Positions 1-6,997 of a DNA stretch of 64,000 nt are shown piece by piece (position 1 is the first letter of the stretch; every line of letters starts with the position of its first letter). The stretch spans positions 1,773,672-1,837,671 of the forward strand of contig NZ_JXCJ01000001.1 of assembly GCF_000832015.1 (NCBI RefSeq), read 5' to 3'. Origin of the DNA: Gilvimarinus agarilyticus (GTDB lineage Bacteria > Pseudomonadota > Gammaproteobacteria > Pseudomonadales > Cellvibrionaceae). The notes below the pieces were generated by a model. It worked only from the letters and a program-made list of their open reading frames with translations, searched no databases and was not told the DNA's origin. Both the position numbers and the translations under genes were made by a program.

Positions 1-47
1 CACTTCGTTGCGCTGGACGTCGCTGACGCTCCGCCTTTTATGTGGGC

Positions 48-54
48 GTTATAA
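48..54 (+). repeat. attC 3' core box (site starts left of window)
   Basis: GTTATAA is the 3' simple site of an attC whose left part starts before the window. The preceding bases (TGGACGTCGC...TTTTATGTGGGC) look like the right arm of the imperfect hairpin seen in the other attC sites here. It marks the 5' boundary of the first visible cassette and shows that the array extends to the left. Confidence 0.75.
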
Positions 55-68
55 CTCTTTAGGACGAT

Positions 69-353
69 ATGGACACTAATAACATTTGGAAAGCTTTTCT
101 AGTTTTATGCTTGGCTCAGTTTGCCTTTCCGTTTATAGCTTCCAATATAAAGGGAAGGTTTCGCGAGCTTGGATATGAAATGAAGTCAGAGCCTTTCTGG
201 TCAATATTAAATGTTACTAATTTTTGGTATGAGGCTAGAGAAAATAATAAAAAATATAATGACAAAAAAATTGCCAATATGCTTCATATACGTACTGGGT
301 GGTGGTTTTTAGTTATAGCATGCTTTCTATTAATGGTAGTGCTAAATAACTAG
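69..353 (+). CDS. integron cassette 1: small membrane protein
   Basis: This 94-residue protein is not recognised. It has two hydrophobic segments, at about residues 8-27 (AFLVLCLAQFAFPFIA) and 76-92 (WWFLVIACFLLMVVL), with a charged Lys/Asn-rich stretch between them, so a two-helix inner-membrane protein is likely. The ATG lies 14 bases after the GTTATAA box, and the stop is followed directly by the next attC, the compact layout normal for a gene cassette. Base composition is clearly AT-richer than the genes after 5.7 kb. The cassette has no promoter of its own that I can see, so expression would depend on an upstream array promoter or read-through. The function is unknown. Confidence 0.7.
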   Translation: MDTNNIWKAFLVLCLAQFAFPFIASNIKGRFRELGYEMKSEPFWSILNVTNFWYEARENNKKYNDKKIANMLHIRTGWWFLVIACFLLMVVLNN

Positions 354-437
354 TTATAACAAGTAAATCAAAGCGTCCATAAAAATACGTAGGCTAGGAC
401 GCGAAAAAAGCCGAGGATCATTTTTTAGGTGTTAGCT
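354..437 (+). repeat. attC site of cassette 1
   Basis: TTATAAC at the left and GTTAGCT at the right enclose about 84 bases with imperfect inverted arms (AAGCGTCC...GGACGC). This is the recombination site that ends cassette 1. Confidence 0.75.
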
Positions 438-481
438 GTAATCGTACTTGGTCAGAAATATGGGAAGTTTTATAAGGTATC

Positions 482-787
482 TTGGCCATAGTGCCAATAG
501 TCTTATGCATATTATCTTTGGTATATCTATTACAAATTTCGGCAGGTGTAAGCGCGGAAGAATTTATGATTTCTAGCCAAGACAAAAACTATCTAAATTA
601 TATTGTAATAAACTTCAAATATGTTGCATGGCTTTCTTATGTGATTTCATCATTTTTGATTATTTTCTGTTTGAAATCAGAATCATTTTCCAAAGAAAAC
701 CGTCGTGGGTGGATAATCGCCTTATTTGTTGCTGCGCCAATTGTTAATCCAATATTCTGGTTTTGGTATGTTCCTAGTAACAGATAA
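482..787 (+). CDS. integron cassette 2: small membrane protein
   Basis: This 101-residue protein of unknown function is read from a TTG, because no ATG precedes the first hydrophobic segment in this frame. There are three hydrophobic segments: about 2-22, 48-64 and 80-97 (WIIALFVAAPIVNPIFWFWYV), so an integral inner-membrane protein is likely. It sits between two attC sites on the same strand as its neighbours and is AT-rich. The start is the least certain part. The DUF or family is not recognisable by eye. Confidence 0.6.
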   Translation: MAIVPIVLCILSLVYLLQISAGVSAEEFMISSQDKNYLNYIVINFKYVAWLSYVISSFLIIFCLKSESFSKENRRGWIIALFVAAPIVNPIFWFWYVPSNR

Positions 788-789
788 AG

Positions 790-857
790 CAGCTAACAAG
801 CCGCAGAAGTCGTTGCCTTTGGCCGCTGGGGCAGACAAAGTTCCACACCTTTTTAGC
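790..857 (+). repeat. attC site of cassette 2 (degenerate 3' box)
   Basis: The left box AGCTAAC is followed by an imperfect hairpin region. At the right end TTTTAGC stands where GTTAGC would be expected, so the 3' box looks mutated. The site may be inactive or its boundary slightly different. Confidence 0.5.
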
Positions 858-1322
858 ATGGCTTCGGTATTTATAATTTTTCTATGTTCGTTTTCTCAAG
901 CATTATCAGGAGAGCTGAGGGAGATAGACGGTGTGGCTGAGGCGTTTCATCACAATTTGCATAGCAGCGACGAAATGTACTTAGTAAGGGTCTTGGCCGT
1001 AAAGTCTGTATCCAGAATCTTTGATAAGGACACTCTAATAATCACGGGAATAATTGAGGAAGTGGTTTACGGGGAAAGAGACGTCGGTTCAGACGTCACT
1101 TTTAGACGGATCTACGATTTCGAAATCGGTGATAGAAGTGATCTTGTCGGGCAGCTATATTATGTTCCCTTTTATCGAGATGGTAATGGTGACCTTGTCG
1201 TGGATGAGCAAGATCCAGCCTGGGTAACTATTCATAGTAAGGAGATGTCTGAATATGTTGCAGCACATAGAAAATCACATAACAAGTCAAAGCAGCAAGG
1301 GGCTTCGCCCGGGACGCGCTGA
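858..1322 (+). CDS. integron cassette 3: secreted protein
   Basis: A 154-residue protein read from the ATG at 858, immediately after the degenerate attC box. An in-frame start further upstream would run through cassette 2 and its attC, so I rejected it. The N-terminus (MASVFIIFLCSFSQALSG) is a convincing signal peptide, so the mature protein of about 136 residues should be periplasmic or outside. The mature part contains alternating beta-like stretches (VTFRRIYDFEIGDRSDLVGQ) and no motif I recognise. The reading frame ends inside its own attC, so the last residues (GASPGTR) are encoded by recombination-site DNA. Confidence 0.6.
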   Translation: MASVFIIFLCSFSQALSGELREIDGVAEAFHHNLHSSDEMYLVRVLAVKSVSRIFDKDTLIITGIIEEVVYGERDVGSDVTFRRIYDFEIGDRSDLVGQLYYVPFYRDGNGDLVVDEQDPAWVTIHSKEMSEYVAAHRKSHNKSKQQGASPGTR

Positions 1323-1349
1323 CGCGCGCCCCTGTTTGAGGCGTTATGG
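1277..1349 (+). repeat. attC site of cassette 3
   Basis: ACATAAC and GTTATGG enclose 73 bases with strong GC-rich inverted arms (GGGGC...GCCCC and GCGCGCTGACGCGCGC). The stop codon of the cassette ORF lies inside the site. Confidence 0.75.
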
Positions 1350-1376
1350 GGATCACCAATGGGGATCTGCTACCTG

Positions 1377-1826
1377 ATGAAACAGGCGGTAATTTCAATT
1401 GTTTTTTTGTTGTTTGCAATAGAGGCTTCAGCAGATTTAATGCCACGCCAAAAGCCCCTTCAAGATACCGGCCAGTTCTTGGAGTGGCTTGAGAGTAAGG
1501 AGGATAAAGAAAAGGCTGTGGCGCTTTGGAATTTTGGTCAAATTTATACAGCCAGTGTTAATGGTCTTTGGGTCGGGATGCATTTAGACCAGCTGGGTTT
1601 TCCAGAGTTGAGTAAAATTCCATATAGTGACTCGTGCAATTACCTGCTTGATGAAGCTGGTGATCTGAAAAGTTTACTGGGTGAATTCAAGCTTTGGCTT
1701 ATGGAGAATAAAGATTATAGAGATAATTTGATATCTAATTCAGTTTTGAGCTATGTTGCTAGTCGATGTTTTAAATCGATTAGAGAGGCCTCTACGGATA
1801 CAAGTATCAATGAAAATGCCCCATAA
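1377..1826 (+). CDS. integron cassette 4: secreted protein
   Basis: A 149-residue protein from ATG 1377. The alternative start at 1359 would put six residues before an otherwise ideal signal peptide (MKQAVISIVFLLFAIEASA). The mature protein is acidic and helical, with two cysteines late in the chain (SDSCNYLL and VASRCF) that could form a disulfide in the periplasm. The late pattern of a Cys, a helix and a final Cys near the C-terminus faintly recalls Rap1a/Tai-type periplasmic immunity proteins, but this is only a resemblance. The gene stops exactly at its attC. The function is unknown. Confidence 0.65.
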   Translation: MKQAVISIVFLLFAIEASADLMPRQKPLQDTGQFLEWLESKEDKEKAVALWNFGQIYTASVNGLWVGMHLDQLGFPELSKIPYSDSCNYLLDEAGDLKSLLGEFKLWLMENKDYRDNLISNSVLSYVASRCFKSIREASTDTSINENAP

Positions 1827-1931
1827 CAAGCGTAGACAGTGCGACATTTATTTCGGCGATTTTTGCGCGGCGGGCGCTACGCTGCCACACAAAATTAATC
1901 TACATAAATGCGCCTGCTACGGGCGTTATGT
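1821..1931 (+). repeat. attC site of cassette 4
   Basis: CCATAAC and GTTATGT enclose 111 bases with inverted arms (GCGTAGACAGTGCG / CGCCTGCTACGGGC). Confidence 0.7.
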
Positions 1932-1950
1932 GCAAGGATAGATTCGAACA

Positions 1951-2307
1951 TTGAAAAATTTAGAAGTCACGATTACAGCAATAGTTTTAATTATTACATG
2001 CCACTTCGGTGGTGTGTTTGGTTTTTTGTTCTGGTTCGGCGGTTTGTTTGCTCTTCCGGCGGTTGCAATGCTTATCCAGTATCGCTATTTGTCAGGCGGT
2101 TCTGGTAAAAAAATAATTTTAGCCGCATTGCCGTGGTTACTTTATGGCACATCTGGTTTGGTGGCGGTTCAAACCATAGAGCATGAAGGTGTTCAAACCA
2201 TGAATCAAACTTACTATTCGGCACCAGTATACTCAGCAATAATGGGTAGTATTATTTTAGGCGTGTGGGCTGCTTATAAAGGTTATCTTAATGAGTCACA
2301 GCAGTAA
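1951..2307 (+). CDS. integron cassette 5: small membrane protein
   Basis: A 118-residue protein read from TTG 1951, as no ATG is available before the first membrane segment. It is very hydrophobic with three or four predicted helices: about 4-24, 26-44, 55-74 and 92-110. This fits a multi-pass inner-membrane protein of a kind common in cassette arrays. No family is recognised. The TTG start is inferred from the hydrophobic N-terminus and is uncertain. Confidence 0.6.
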   Translation: MKNLEVTITAIVLIITCHFGGVFGFLFWFGGLFALPAVAMLIQYRYLSGGSGKKIILAALPWLLYGTSGLVAVQTIEHEGVQTMNQTYYSAPVYSAIMGSIILGVWAAYKGYLNESQQ

Positions 2308-2309
2308 GC

Positions 2310-2397
2310 ACATAACAAGGCGGTCAATGTTCGCCTTCGGCTGGACCGCTAAAAGCGCTGCTTCGCAGCAACGCGGCCCATTACCTTGGCGTTATAC
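2310..2397 (+). repeat. attC site of cassette 5
   Basis: ACATAAC and GTTATAC enclose 88 bases with inverted arms around GCGCTGCTTCGCAGC. Confidence 0.75.
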
Positions 2398-2405
2398 GGA
2401 AATCT

Positions 2406-2744
2406 ATGCATTTAATTAATCCTCCAAAATTAGAAACAATGAAAGATGGCCGTAAATCTATATATTTAAACGCGGCATGCTCTTGGAGCTCTTTTGAACA
2501 GTTTGGAGATGAGTTGGTATCTTATGTACCTGATATTACTGTTACTAAAAAAACGGGTTCGGTTTGCGAGCATTGGTGGTTCTTTACTTATGCCGGAAAA
2601 GAATTGCGCATGATTTACGATGAATGGCCAATTGAAGGTGTCTGGCTAGAAGGTAAATCTCCGAACGACGATGCTGCTGTTTCATCGCTCTGGGAGGAGA
2701 TCCAAAAGCTAGAATTTAAGTACCCGTATAACAAGCGGTTGTAG
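2406..2744 (+). CDS. integron cassette 6: soluble hypothetical protein
   Basis: A 112-residue soluble protein without signal peptide or membrane segment. It is rich in aromatic residues (CSWSSFEQF, EHWWFFTYAG, DEWPIEGVWLEG), like several small alpha/beta proteins described from cassettes, but I cannot name a family. ATG 2406 lies 8 bases after the previous attC box. The ORF ends inside its own attC (YPYNKRL), so the C-terminus is partly encoded by the recombination site. The function is unknown. Confidence 0.65.
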   Translation: MHLINPPKLETMKDGRKSIYLNAACSWSSFEQFGDELVSYVPDITVTKKTGSVCEHWWFFTYAGKELRMIYDEWPIEGVWLEGKSPNDDAAVSSLWEEIQKLEFKYPYNKRL

Positions 2745-2818
2745 GGTCGGCGCACAAAAAACGTGCGGCTGGGACGCCTTACGCTACGCTCCAGTCGCCC
2801 CTAAACCGGGCGTTAAAT
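2726..2818 (+). repeat. attC site of cassette 6
   Basis: GTATAAC and GTTAAAT enclose 93 bases with inverted arms (GTGCGGCTGGGACG / CGCTCCAGTCGCCC). Confidence 0.75.
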
Positions 2819-2845
2819 TTCTCTCGCATAATTTGAGAGCATCAT

Positions 2846-3217
2846 ATGAATGAAGCGCAAAAAGAACAATTTCAATCAACAATTGATGTCGGGCTACAAG
2901 TACTAAAAACGTCCATTCTAATAAATGGTGGTGCAGCTATAGCCTTATTGACATTTATGGGGAATAAGCATGAGCTTGTAAATCTGGCCACATTAATAAC
3001 AGCTCTTAAATGTTTCGCAACTGGAGTGTTCATCTCAGCTCTTGGTGGTTTTTCCTGCTATGCAGCACAGAGGTTACATTTGTACTGCATTTCAAAGAAT
3101 CTTAAATCAAGGTGGCCAGGAATTATTGCGGGCAATGTAGGTGTACTCTTAGTCTTCTTGTCATTATGCCTGTTTGCATTAGGTATCAAAGAGGCATCAT
3201 TTTCATTCAAAACATAA
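2846..3217 (+). CDS. integron cassette 7: membrane protein
   Basis: A 123-residue protein with a short amphipathic N-terminus (MNEAQKEQFQSTIDVGLQ) and then three hydrophobic segments, at about 19-38, 53-75 and 91-115. The pattern of a cytoplasmic N-terminus, Gly/Ala-rich helices and a central Cys/Tyr segment occurs in many small membrane proteins annotated only as hypothetical. The ATG 2846 start is clear, and the next attC starts right after the stop. The function is unknown. Confidence 0.7.
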   Translation: MNEAQKEQFQSTIDVGLQVLKTSILINGGAAIALLTFMGNKHELVNLATLITALKCFATGVFISALGGFSCYAAQRLHLYCISKNLKSRWPGIIAGNVGVLLVFLSLCLFALGIKEASFSFKT

Positions 3218-3336
3218 ATTTAACAAGACTATGCACCGGAAAACAAAAGCTACGCGTTTTTGTGCAACTCGCGCAAGCGCTCAAACAATATCACAAAAAC
3301 ACTCCGCTTTCGTTTCCGGTGATAGCGGCGTTAGTT
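3218..3336 (+). repeat. attC site of cassette 7
   Basis: ATTTAAC and GTTAGTT enclose 119 bases. The length and symmetrical arms (ACACCGGAAAACAAAAGC...GCTTTCGTTTCCGGTGA) resemble the long VCR-like attC class of Vibrio chromosomal integrons. Confidence 0.75.
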
Positions 3337-3342
3337 GTCTTT

Positions 3343-3783
3343 ATGGAAATCTTGCCAAAAATAGGAATAAGCCAAATTAAACTTGGCATGAGTATGGATC
3401 AAGTTAGAAGTGTGCTTGGTGATCCAAGCAATATTGAAACGTTCATACCTATAGAAGATCAACCTGAAGATCGAACAGTTGATTGGTTTTATGGGGATAC
3501 CGAATATAGCTTTGGCTCAGAGGGCGAGTTCTTGCTTGGGAGTATTCAGTCATCATGTCCAAATCTAACTCTGAATAATTTACCAATAATTGGTATTTCG
3601 GTGAAAGAACTAAAAGTCCGATTCCCATTGGCTCAACTAGACGACGAATTTAATTTTTATATAGATGAGTATCGTCATTCGGAGTTGCAGTTATCATTCT
3701 GGGTAAGGGATGGGGCTGTCTATATGGTCACGGTTTACCCTGAATATAATAAAGAAGGTACGGAGGTTATATGGCCTCAGTAA
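3343..3783 (+). CDS. integron cassette 8: BamE/SmpA-like fold hypothetical protein
   Basis: A 146-residue protein read from ATG 3343. The longer frame from 3112 would overlap cassette 7 and its attC and is rejected. Near the N-terminus the segment ISQIKLGMSMDQVRSVLGDP matches the general pattern of SmpA/OmlA-type repeats (G-M-S-hydrophobic-V-x-x-hydrophobic-L-G-x-P). A second weaker copy (IIGISVKELKVRFP) may follow at about 83-96. There is no signal peptide, so unlike true BamE it is probably cytoplasmic. The resemblance is by eye; the role is unknown. Confidence 0.65.
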   Translation: MEILPKIGISQIKLGMSMDQVRSVLGDPSNIETFIPIEDQPEDRTVDWFYGDTEYSFGSEGEFLLGSIQSSCPNLTLNNLPIIGISVKELKVRFPLAQLDDEFNFYIDEYRHSELQLSFWVRDGAVYMVTVYPEYNKEGTEVIWPQ

Positions 3784-3785
3784 AC

Positions 3786-3914
3786 AACTAACAAGGTTAT
3801 CAACCATCACCAGAAAGCTGGCTGGACCTACACTGCGTTGCTTCGTTTACAGTTTAACGCTACGCTACCGTAAACAAATCAACTCCGTTTCGGCCGGTTA
3901 TAACGGCGTTATGT
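3786..3914 (+). repeat. attC site of cassette 8
   Basis: AACTAAC and GTTATGT enclose 129 bases, the longest site in the array, with arms (AAGGTTATCAACC...) that fold back across a central GCTTCGTTTACAG region. Confidence 0.7.
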
Positions 3915-3927
3915 GTAAGGATGCATC

Positions 3928-4206
3928 GTGAAACTAACACACGAAGAAAAGGCCATTGTTGCGCACTATATTAATAGTGATCCCAGTATTTGGGGTGCTT
4001 TCAAAGAATATTGGCCATTTTTAATTCCAATATTCTGCATTGAAATCTACGGCTTGTTTAACTCAGATATTGTTGCCTGCGGTATGGGTTTTGTCTTTCT
4101 GTCTAGCTTCATTGTTTGGTTTTTTAAGCAGGGTGGTAAGTCAGGCCAGCACTTAAAAAGTGCCCTACAAAAATATGAATCAGAGGTTTCGGCCATTGAT
4201 CAATAG
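3928..4206 (+). CDS. integron cassette 9: small membrane protein
   Basis: A 92-residue protein from a GTG start. It has a charged N-terminus (MKLTHEEKAIVAHYIN), then two adjacent hydrophobic segments at about 29-44 and 46-66, and a charged C-terminal tail (KSALQKYESEV) that could form a short coiled coil. This suggests a hairpin membrane protein with both ends on the same side. GTG 3928 fits the distance of about 14 bases after the attC box seen in the other cassettes. The function is unknown. Confidence 0.65.
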   Translation: MKLTHEEKAIVAHYINSDPSIWGAFKEYWPFLIPIFCIEIYGLFNSDIVACGMGFVFLSSFIVWFFKQGGKSGQHLKSALQKYESEVSAIDQ

Positions 4207-4212
4207 TCAAAC

Positions 4213-4311
4213 ACATAACAAACATAGGCAACTCGCCCGCAAAAAGCGCGGGCTGGACGGCTTACACTTCGCTTTGCTCCGTTCCAGCCGCCGTTGCTAT
4301 GGGCGTTATGT
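4213..4311 (+). repeat. attC site of cassette 9
   Basis: ACATAAC and GTTATGT enclose 99 bases with clear inverted arms (CATAGGCAACTCG / CCGTTGCTATGGG; GGCTGGACGGC / GTTCCAGCCG). Confidence 0.8.
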
Positions 4312-4325
4312 GTGGTCGAAAAAAT

Positions 4326-4727
4326 ATGTTTAGCGGTTACAAAAAGATCAATTCGAAGCGCAAAACTAATATAAGGTTTGTTGCAGCGGACCCGTTTCAA
4401 ATTGAATTTTTTGAATTAGAGGGCGTAGAATATTTTGCAATCTATAAATTCAATTATGGAGGAGATGGCAACTTTCAGTATTATGTTGTTAATCTCAAAG
4501 AGACTGAGCTCAAACAAGTATCTCATACAGAATTTTATATGCGGCATGGTATAAGCACATATAGGCTACGTATCGACGACAACAAAAGAAAAATAGGCGT
4601 TACTAGATTGCTATGGGGCGGGCTGCCCTTTAGTAGGGTGGGGGGTAAGGCTACCAGCACGGGTTGCAATGCGTTGAGATTGGAGTTGGAGGGGTATTTG
4701 TCTAATGGGGCAATTCAAAACACATAA
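4326..4727 (+). CDS. integron cassette 10: soluble hypothetical protein
   Basis: A 133-residue protein from ATG 4326. Starts at 4299 and 4308 lie inside or at the edge of the preceding attC and are less likely. It is basic and beta-rich in its first two thirds (FQIEFFELEGVEYFAIYKFNY) with no signal peptide. The C-terminal part (GGLPFSRVGGKATSTG) is Gly-rich. I recognise no domain. The stop overlaps the first bases of its attC. The function is unknown. Confidence 0.6.
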   Translation: MFSGYKKINSKRKTNIRFVAADPFQIEFFELEGVEYFAIYKFNYGGDGNFQYYVVNLKETELKQVSHTEFYMRHGISTYRLRIDDNKRKIGVTRLLWGGLPFSRVGGKATSTGCNALRLELEGYLSNGAIQNT

Positions 4728-4796
4728 CAAGGGTGGCCAATTCGCGGCTATCGCCGCGGGGCTCGCTTTCGCTCGCCCTTGCCACCGGCGTTATAC
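4722..4796 (+). repeat. attC site of cassette 10
   Basis: ACATAAC and GTTATAC enclose 75 bases with inverted arms (AAGGGTGGC / GCCACCG and GCGGCTATCGCCGC). Confidence 0.75.
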
Positions 4797-4815
4797 GCTA
4801 AATTGAAGTCGTCAC

Positions 4816-5175
4816 ATGCATCATAGAATTTCTGGCATCTTAAGCTTATTTGGTGCTTTATCCTTTTCGGCAATATGGGGTGTTTATCTCTTTGGGGCTC
4901 AGCCGGACTGCCTTACTTCGCTAAAAGCAGCAACAGACTCTCTCATATATGCATTAACGCCGAGTGAATCTGGCTATTTTCTTATAGGTCTTCTGGTATC
5001 TATGTTAACTTGCATCTTGTCATCGATGCTTTTCTTTGTAAGTAAATACAAGAAAGTCGCGCTGGGTGTTGTTGCAATACATACATTGGTAGGCGTTTTT
5101 ATCTATACAATAGAGCTTACGTTTACAATTGCATTGCCACTTCTATTTTGGCGTAAGATTTGGCGCGGCGTATAA
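4816..5175 (+). CDS. integron cassette 11: membrane protein (last visible cassette)
   Basis: A 119-residue, strongly hydrophobic protein with about four segments: 7-27, 47-66, 74-92 and 94-113. It starts at ATG 4816 after the attC box and ends within a new attC start (GTATAAC). It is the last cassette before the array is interrupted by an insertion-sequence remnant, so its own attC is incomplete. No family is recognised; a multi-pass inner-membrane protein is the only safe statement. Confidence 0.65.
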   Translation: MHHRISGILSLFGALSFSAIWGVYLFGAQPDCLTSLKAATDSLIYALTPSESGYFLIGLLVSMLTCILSSMLFFVSKYKKVALGVVAIHTLVGVFIYTIELTFTIALPLLFWRKIWRGV

Positions 5176-5190
5176 CAACCGAGTTACCCA
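5170..5190 (+). repeat. truncated attC of cassette 11
   Basis: GTATAAC followed by AACCGAGTTACCC is the left arm of an attC. No matching GTTRRRY end follows; instead IS3-like terminal sequence begins near 5195. The site looks cut by an insertion. Confidence 0.6.
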
Positions 5191-5243
5191 TAAAAAGTAG
5201 ACACCTTCTATAGTTATATTGAACCTATATGGAGGTGTCCAAA

Positions 5244-5378
5244 ATGACACGTAAAAAGCACCAGCACCAGCACCAGTACTACACTGAAGAATTTCCCAAA
5301 GAGGCCATTAAACGATCTGAGAATCCCGGGTCACTCAAGCCCGAGAGAAAATCTTTGGGGGCAGGTCCTAAATCGTGA
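5244..5378 (+). pseudogene. IS3-family OrfA transposase remnant
   Basis: A 44-codon frame starts MTRKKHQHQHQYYTEEFPKE, which matches the usual IS3-family OrfA beginning (basic residues, then Y-x-x-EF-x-x-EAV-x-x). Homology ends after about 27 residues, and the helix-turn-helix and OrfB parts are absent. Upstream, TAGACACCT (near 5198) and AGGTGTCC (near 5233) could be the terminal inverted repeat and an internal copy. A (CACCAG)n run inserts extra His/Gln residues. This is read as a truncated, dead element that ended the cassette array. Confidence 0.5.
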
Positions 5379-5764
5379 ACTGTTTAGCCAAGCAAGCGTT
5401 AACGAAAGGGCTAGGCGGCGAACGGAGAAGATGAATGCCGAAGGGAGATGCCGGCCTGGGCCCGCCCCGCCAAATCGTGCCTCTACAATCGGGCGTAAGG
5501 AGGAGGCCTTATGTGTATTTGGCTTTACTCCACATTCTGTCATCGAATAAATAAACGGCGTGTAGTGAAGCAATAGCCTATAAGAATGCACTGACACCTT
5601 CAGCCCTTTCTACCGGTCTAGTTGGGCGGTTTTTGGTGTTAGCTCATCTTTTTGTTGGCACGTTTTTATCGTGGTTGCAACTCCATGGGGCTGCACTGGC
5701 ACTCGCGCTTAATGAGTGTCAAAATCTGTGTGAATCCACTGACTATAGACAGAGGTGATTTACG
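5379..5764. other. non-coding block after the IS remnant
   Basis: No convincing gene. From about 5325 to 5600 the sequence is GC-rich and highly structured (AAGGGCTAGGCGGCGAACGG, GAGATGCCGGCCTGGG). It carries an 88-codon minus-strand frame (5331-5597) that I think is incidental. The texture resembles catalytic-RNA or other mobile-element DNA rather than a protein gene, but I could not match it to a group II intron domain. After 5600 the sequence is ordinary intergenic DNA with a ribosome-binding site (GAGGTGA) before the gene at 5765. Confidence 0.4.
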
Positions 5765-6997
5765 ATGCGACTTTTCGGTGCCCGGGTAGCCGGGTTGATG
5801 TGTTTTCTCGCCGCCAGCTCAATGTCGGTTTTGGGTGCCAGCTTGCCGGATGGCGAGGGGCGCGATGTGGTTGAAGCCATGTGCTCTGGTTGCCACGGTG
5901 CCGACAAAATCACTAACAGCTTGGGTTACACCCGAGCGGGTTGGCTGACGTTGGCGGGAACGATGATTGATTTGTCGGCCGACCCCGAGCGGCAAGGCGC
6001 TATTGCTGACTATCTTGCCAAGCACTTTCCGCCGAATGAGCGCCGCGCGCCGACGCTTCTGGACGGCGATACTAGCATTAGCTTTCACGAGTGGGTGGTG
6101 CCGACCCTTGGTCAGCGCTCGCGCGATCCAGTCGAGGCGCCGGACGGCACGATTTGGTGGGTAGGCCAGTGGGGCGATATTGTCGGTAAAATCGACCCAG
6201 AGACCGGTAAGATGCGTGAATACGATCTGCCGGCCGGGAGCAAGCCGCATTCGGTAACGATCGCTAATGATGGCGGCGTCTGGGTGATGGGCAACAAGAA
6301 TGCAACGATAGTGCTGCTCGACCCCGACAGCGGCGATATGAAGATCTACGATATGCCCGATCCAAAGGCACGCGATCCGCATACCGCAGTGTTTGATGCC
6401 AACGCCCAACTCTGGTTTACCCTGCAACATTCCAATATGATCGGTCATCTTGACCCTGAAACCGGTGAGATTCGTTTGGCGACCCTGCCGACGGAAAATT
6501 CGCGGCCTTACGGCATTAAAATTGATGCGTCGGGTACGCCTTGGGTGGCGTGTAATGGCAGCAACTGCCTAATAAAAGTCGACCCGAAAACGATGGCGCT
6601 GACAGAAATTAAACTGCCCCACGAGGCCACCACCGTACGGCGGCTTGATATCGCCGATGACGGCATGATTTGGTACGTCAACTCTGGCCGCGGGCGTTTG
6701 GGGCGCTACGACCCAGCTATAGGGGATATTAAAGAATGGCCTTCGCCTAGCGGCCCCACATCTCACCCCTATGCGATTGCCGTGCTCGACGGCGTGGTGT
6801 GGTATAACGAGTCGGGAATGCGCCCGGACCCATTGGTGCGTTTTGATCCGGCCACCGAGACTTTCCAGAGTTGGGCCATTCCCTCTGGCGATATTTTTTC
6901 GGGTATCGTGCGTCATATGCGTCCGACGAGTGACGGCGATATGCTGATCCACCAAAGTGCCACCAATCGCATTATACGGGTCGAGATAGACGACTGA
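5765..6997 (+). CDS. periplasmic cytochrome c / streptogramin-lyase-like (Vgb) propeller protein
   Basis: A 410-residue exported protein. The signal peptide is about residues 1-25. Next comes a short haem-c-like domain with CSGCH at 40-44 (haem ligation by Cys40, Cys43, His44), then a beta-propeller of the virginiamycin-B-lyase family from about 105 to 405. The propeller is recognisable from its repeats of the type DGTIWWVGQ..IGKIDPETG..REYDLP. True Vgb enzymes linearise streptogramins. Environmental homologues with a haem domain are not known to do so, and a role as a periplasmic redox or sensing protein is equally possible. ATG 5765 follows GAGGTGA. It is the first host-like gene after the integron region and appears monocistronic; the next gene is convergent. 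Confidence 0.85.
   Translation: MRLFGARVAGLMCFLAASSMSVLGASLPDGEGRDVVEAMCSGCHGADKITNSLGYTRAGWLTLAGTMIDLSADPERQGAIADYLAKHFPPNERRAPTLLDGDTSISFHEWVVPTLGQRSRDPVEAPDGTIWWVGQWGDIVGKIDPETGKMREYDLPAGSKPHSVTIANDGGVWVMGNKNATIVLLDPDSGDMKIYDMPDPKARDPHTAVFDANAQLWFTLQHSNMIGHLDPETGEIRLATLPTENSRPYGIKIDASGTPWVACNGSNCLIKVDPKTMALTEIKLPHEATTVRRLDIADDGMIWYVNSGRGRLGRYDPAIGDIKEWPSPSGPTSHPYAIAVLDGVVWYNESGMRPDPLVRFDPATETFQSWAIPSGDIFSGIVRHMRPTSDGDMLIHQSATNRIIRVEIDD

Noticed and set aside
5331-5597. 88-residue minus-strand open frame after the IS remnant
   Set aside because: Odd composition rich in Arg, Ser and Leu, no ribosome-binding site, and it lies in a block whose structure looks RNA-like. I keep the block as a finding but do not call a protein.
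5819-6448. 209-residue minus-strand open frame under the propeller gene
   Set aside because: It is a shadow of the GC-rich coding strand at 5765-6997, without a ribosome-binding site or domain.
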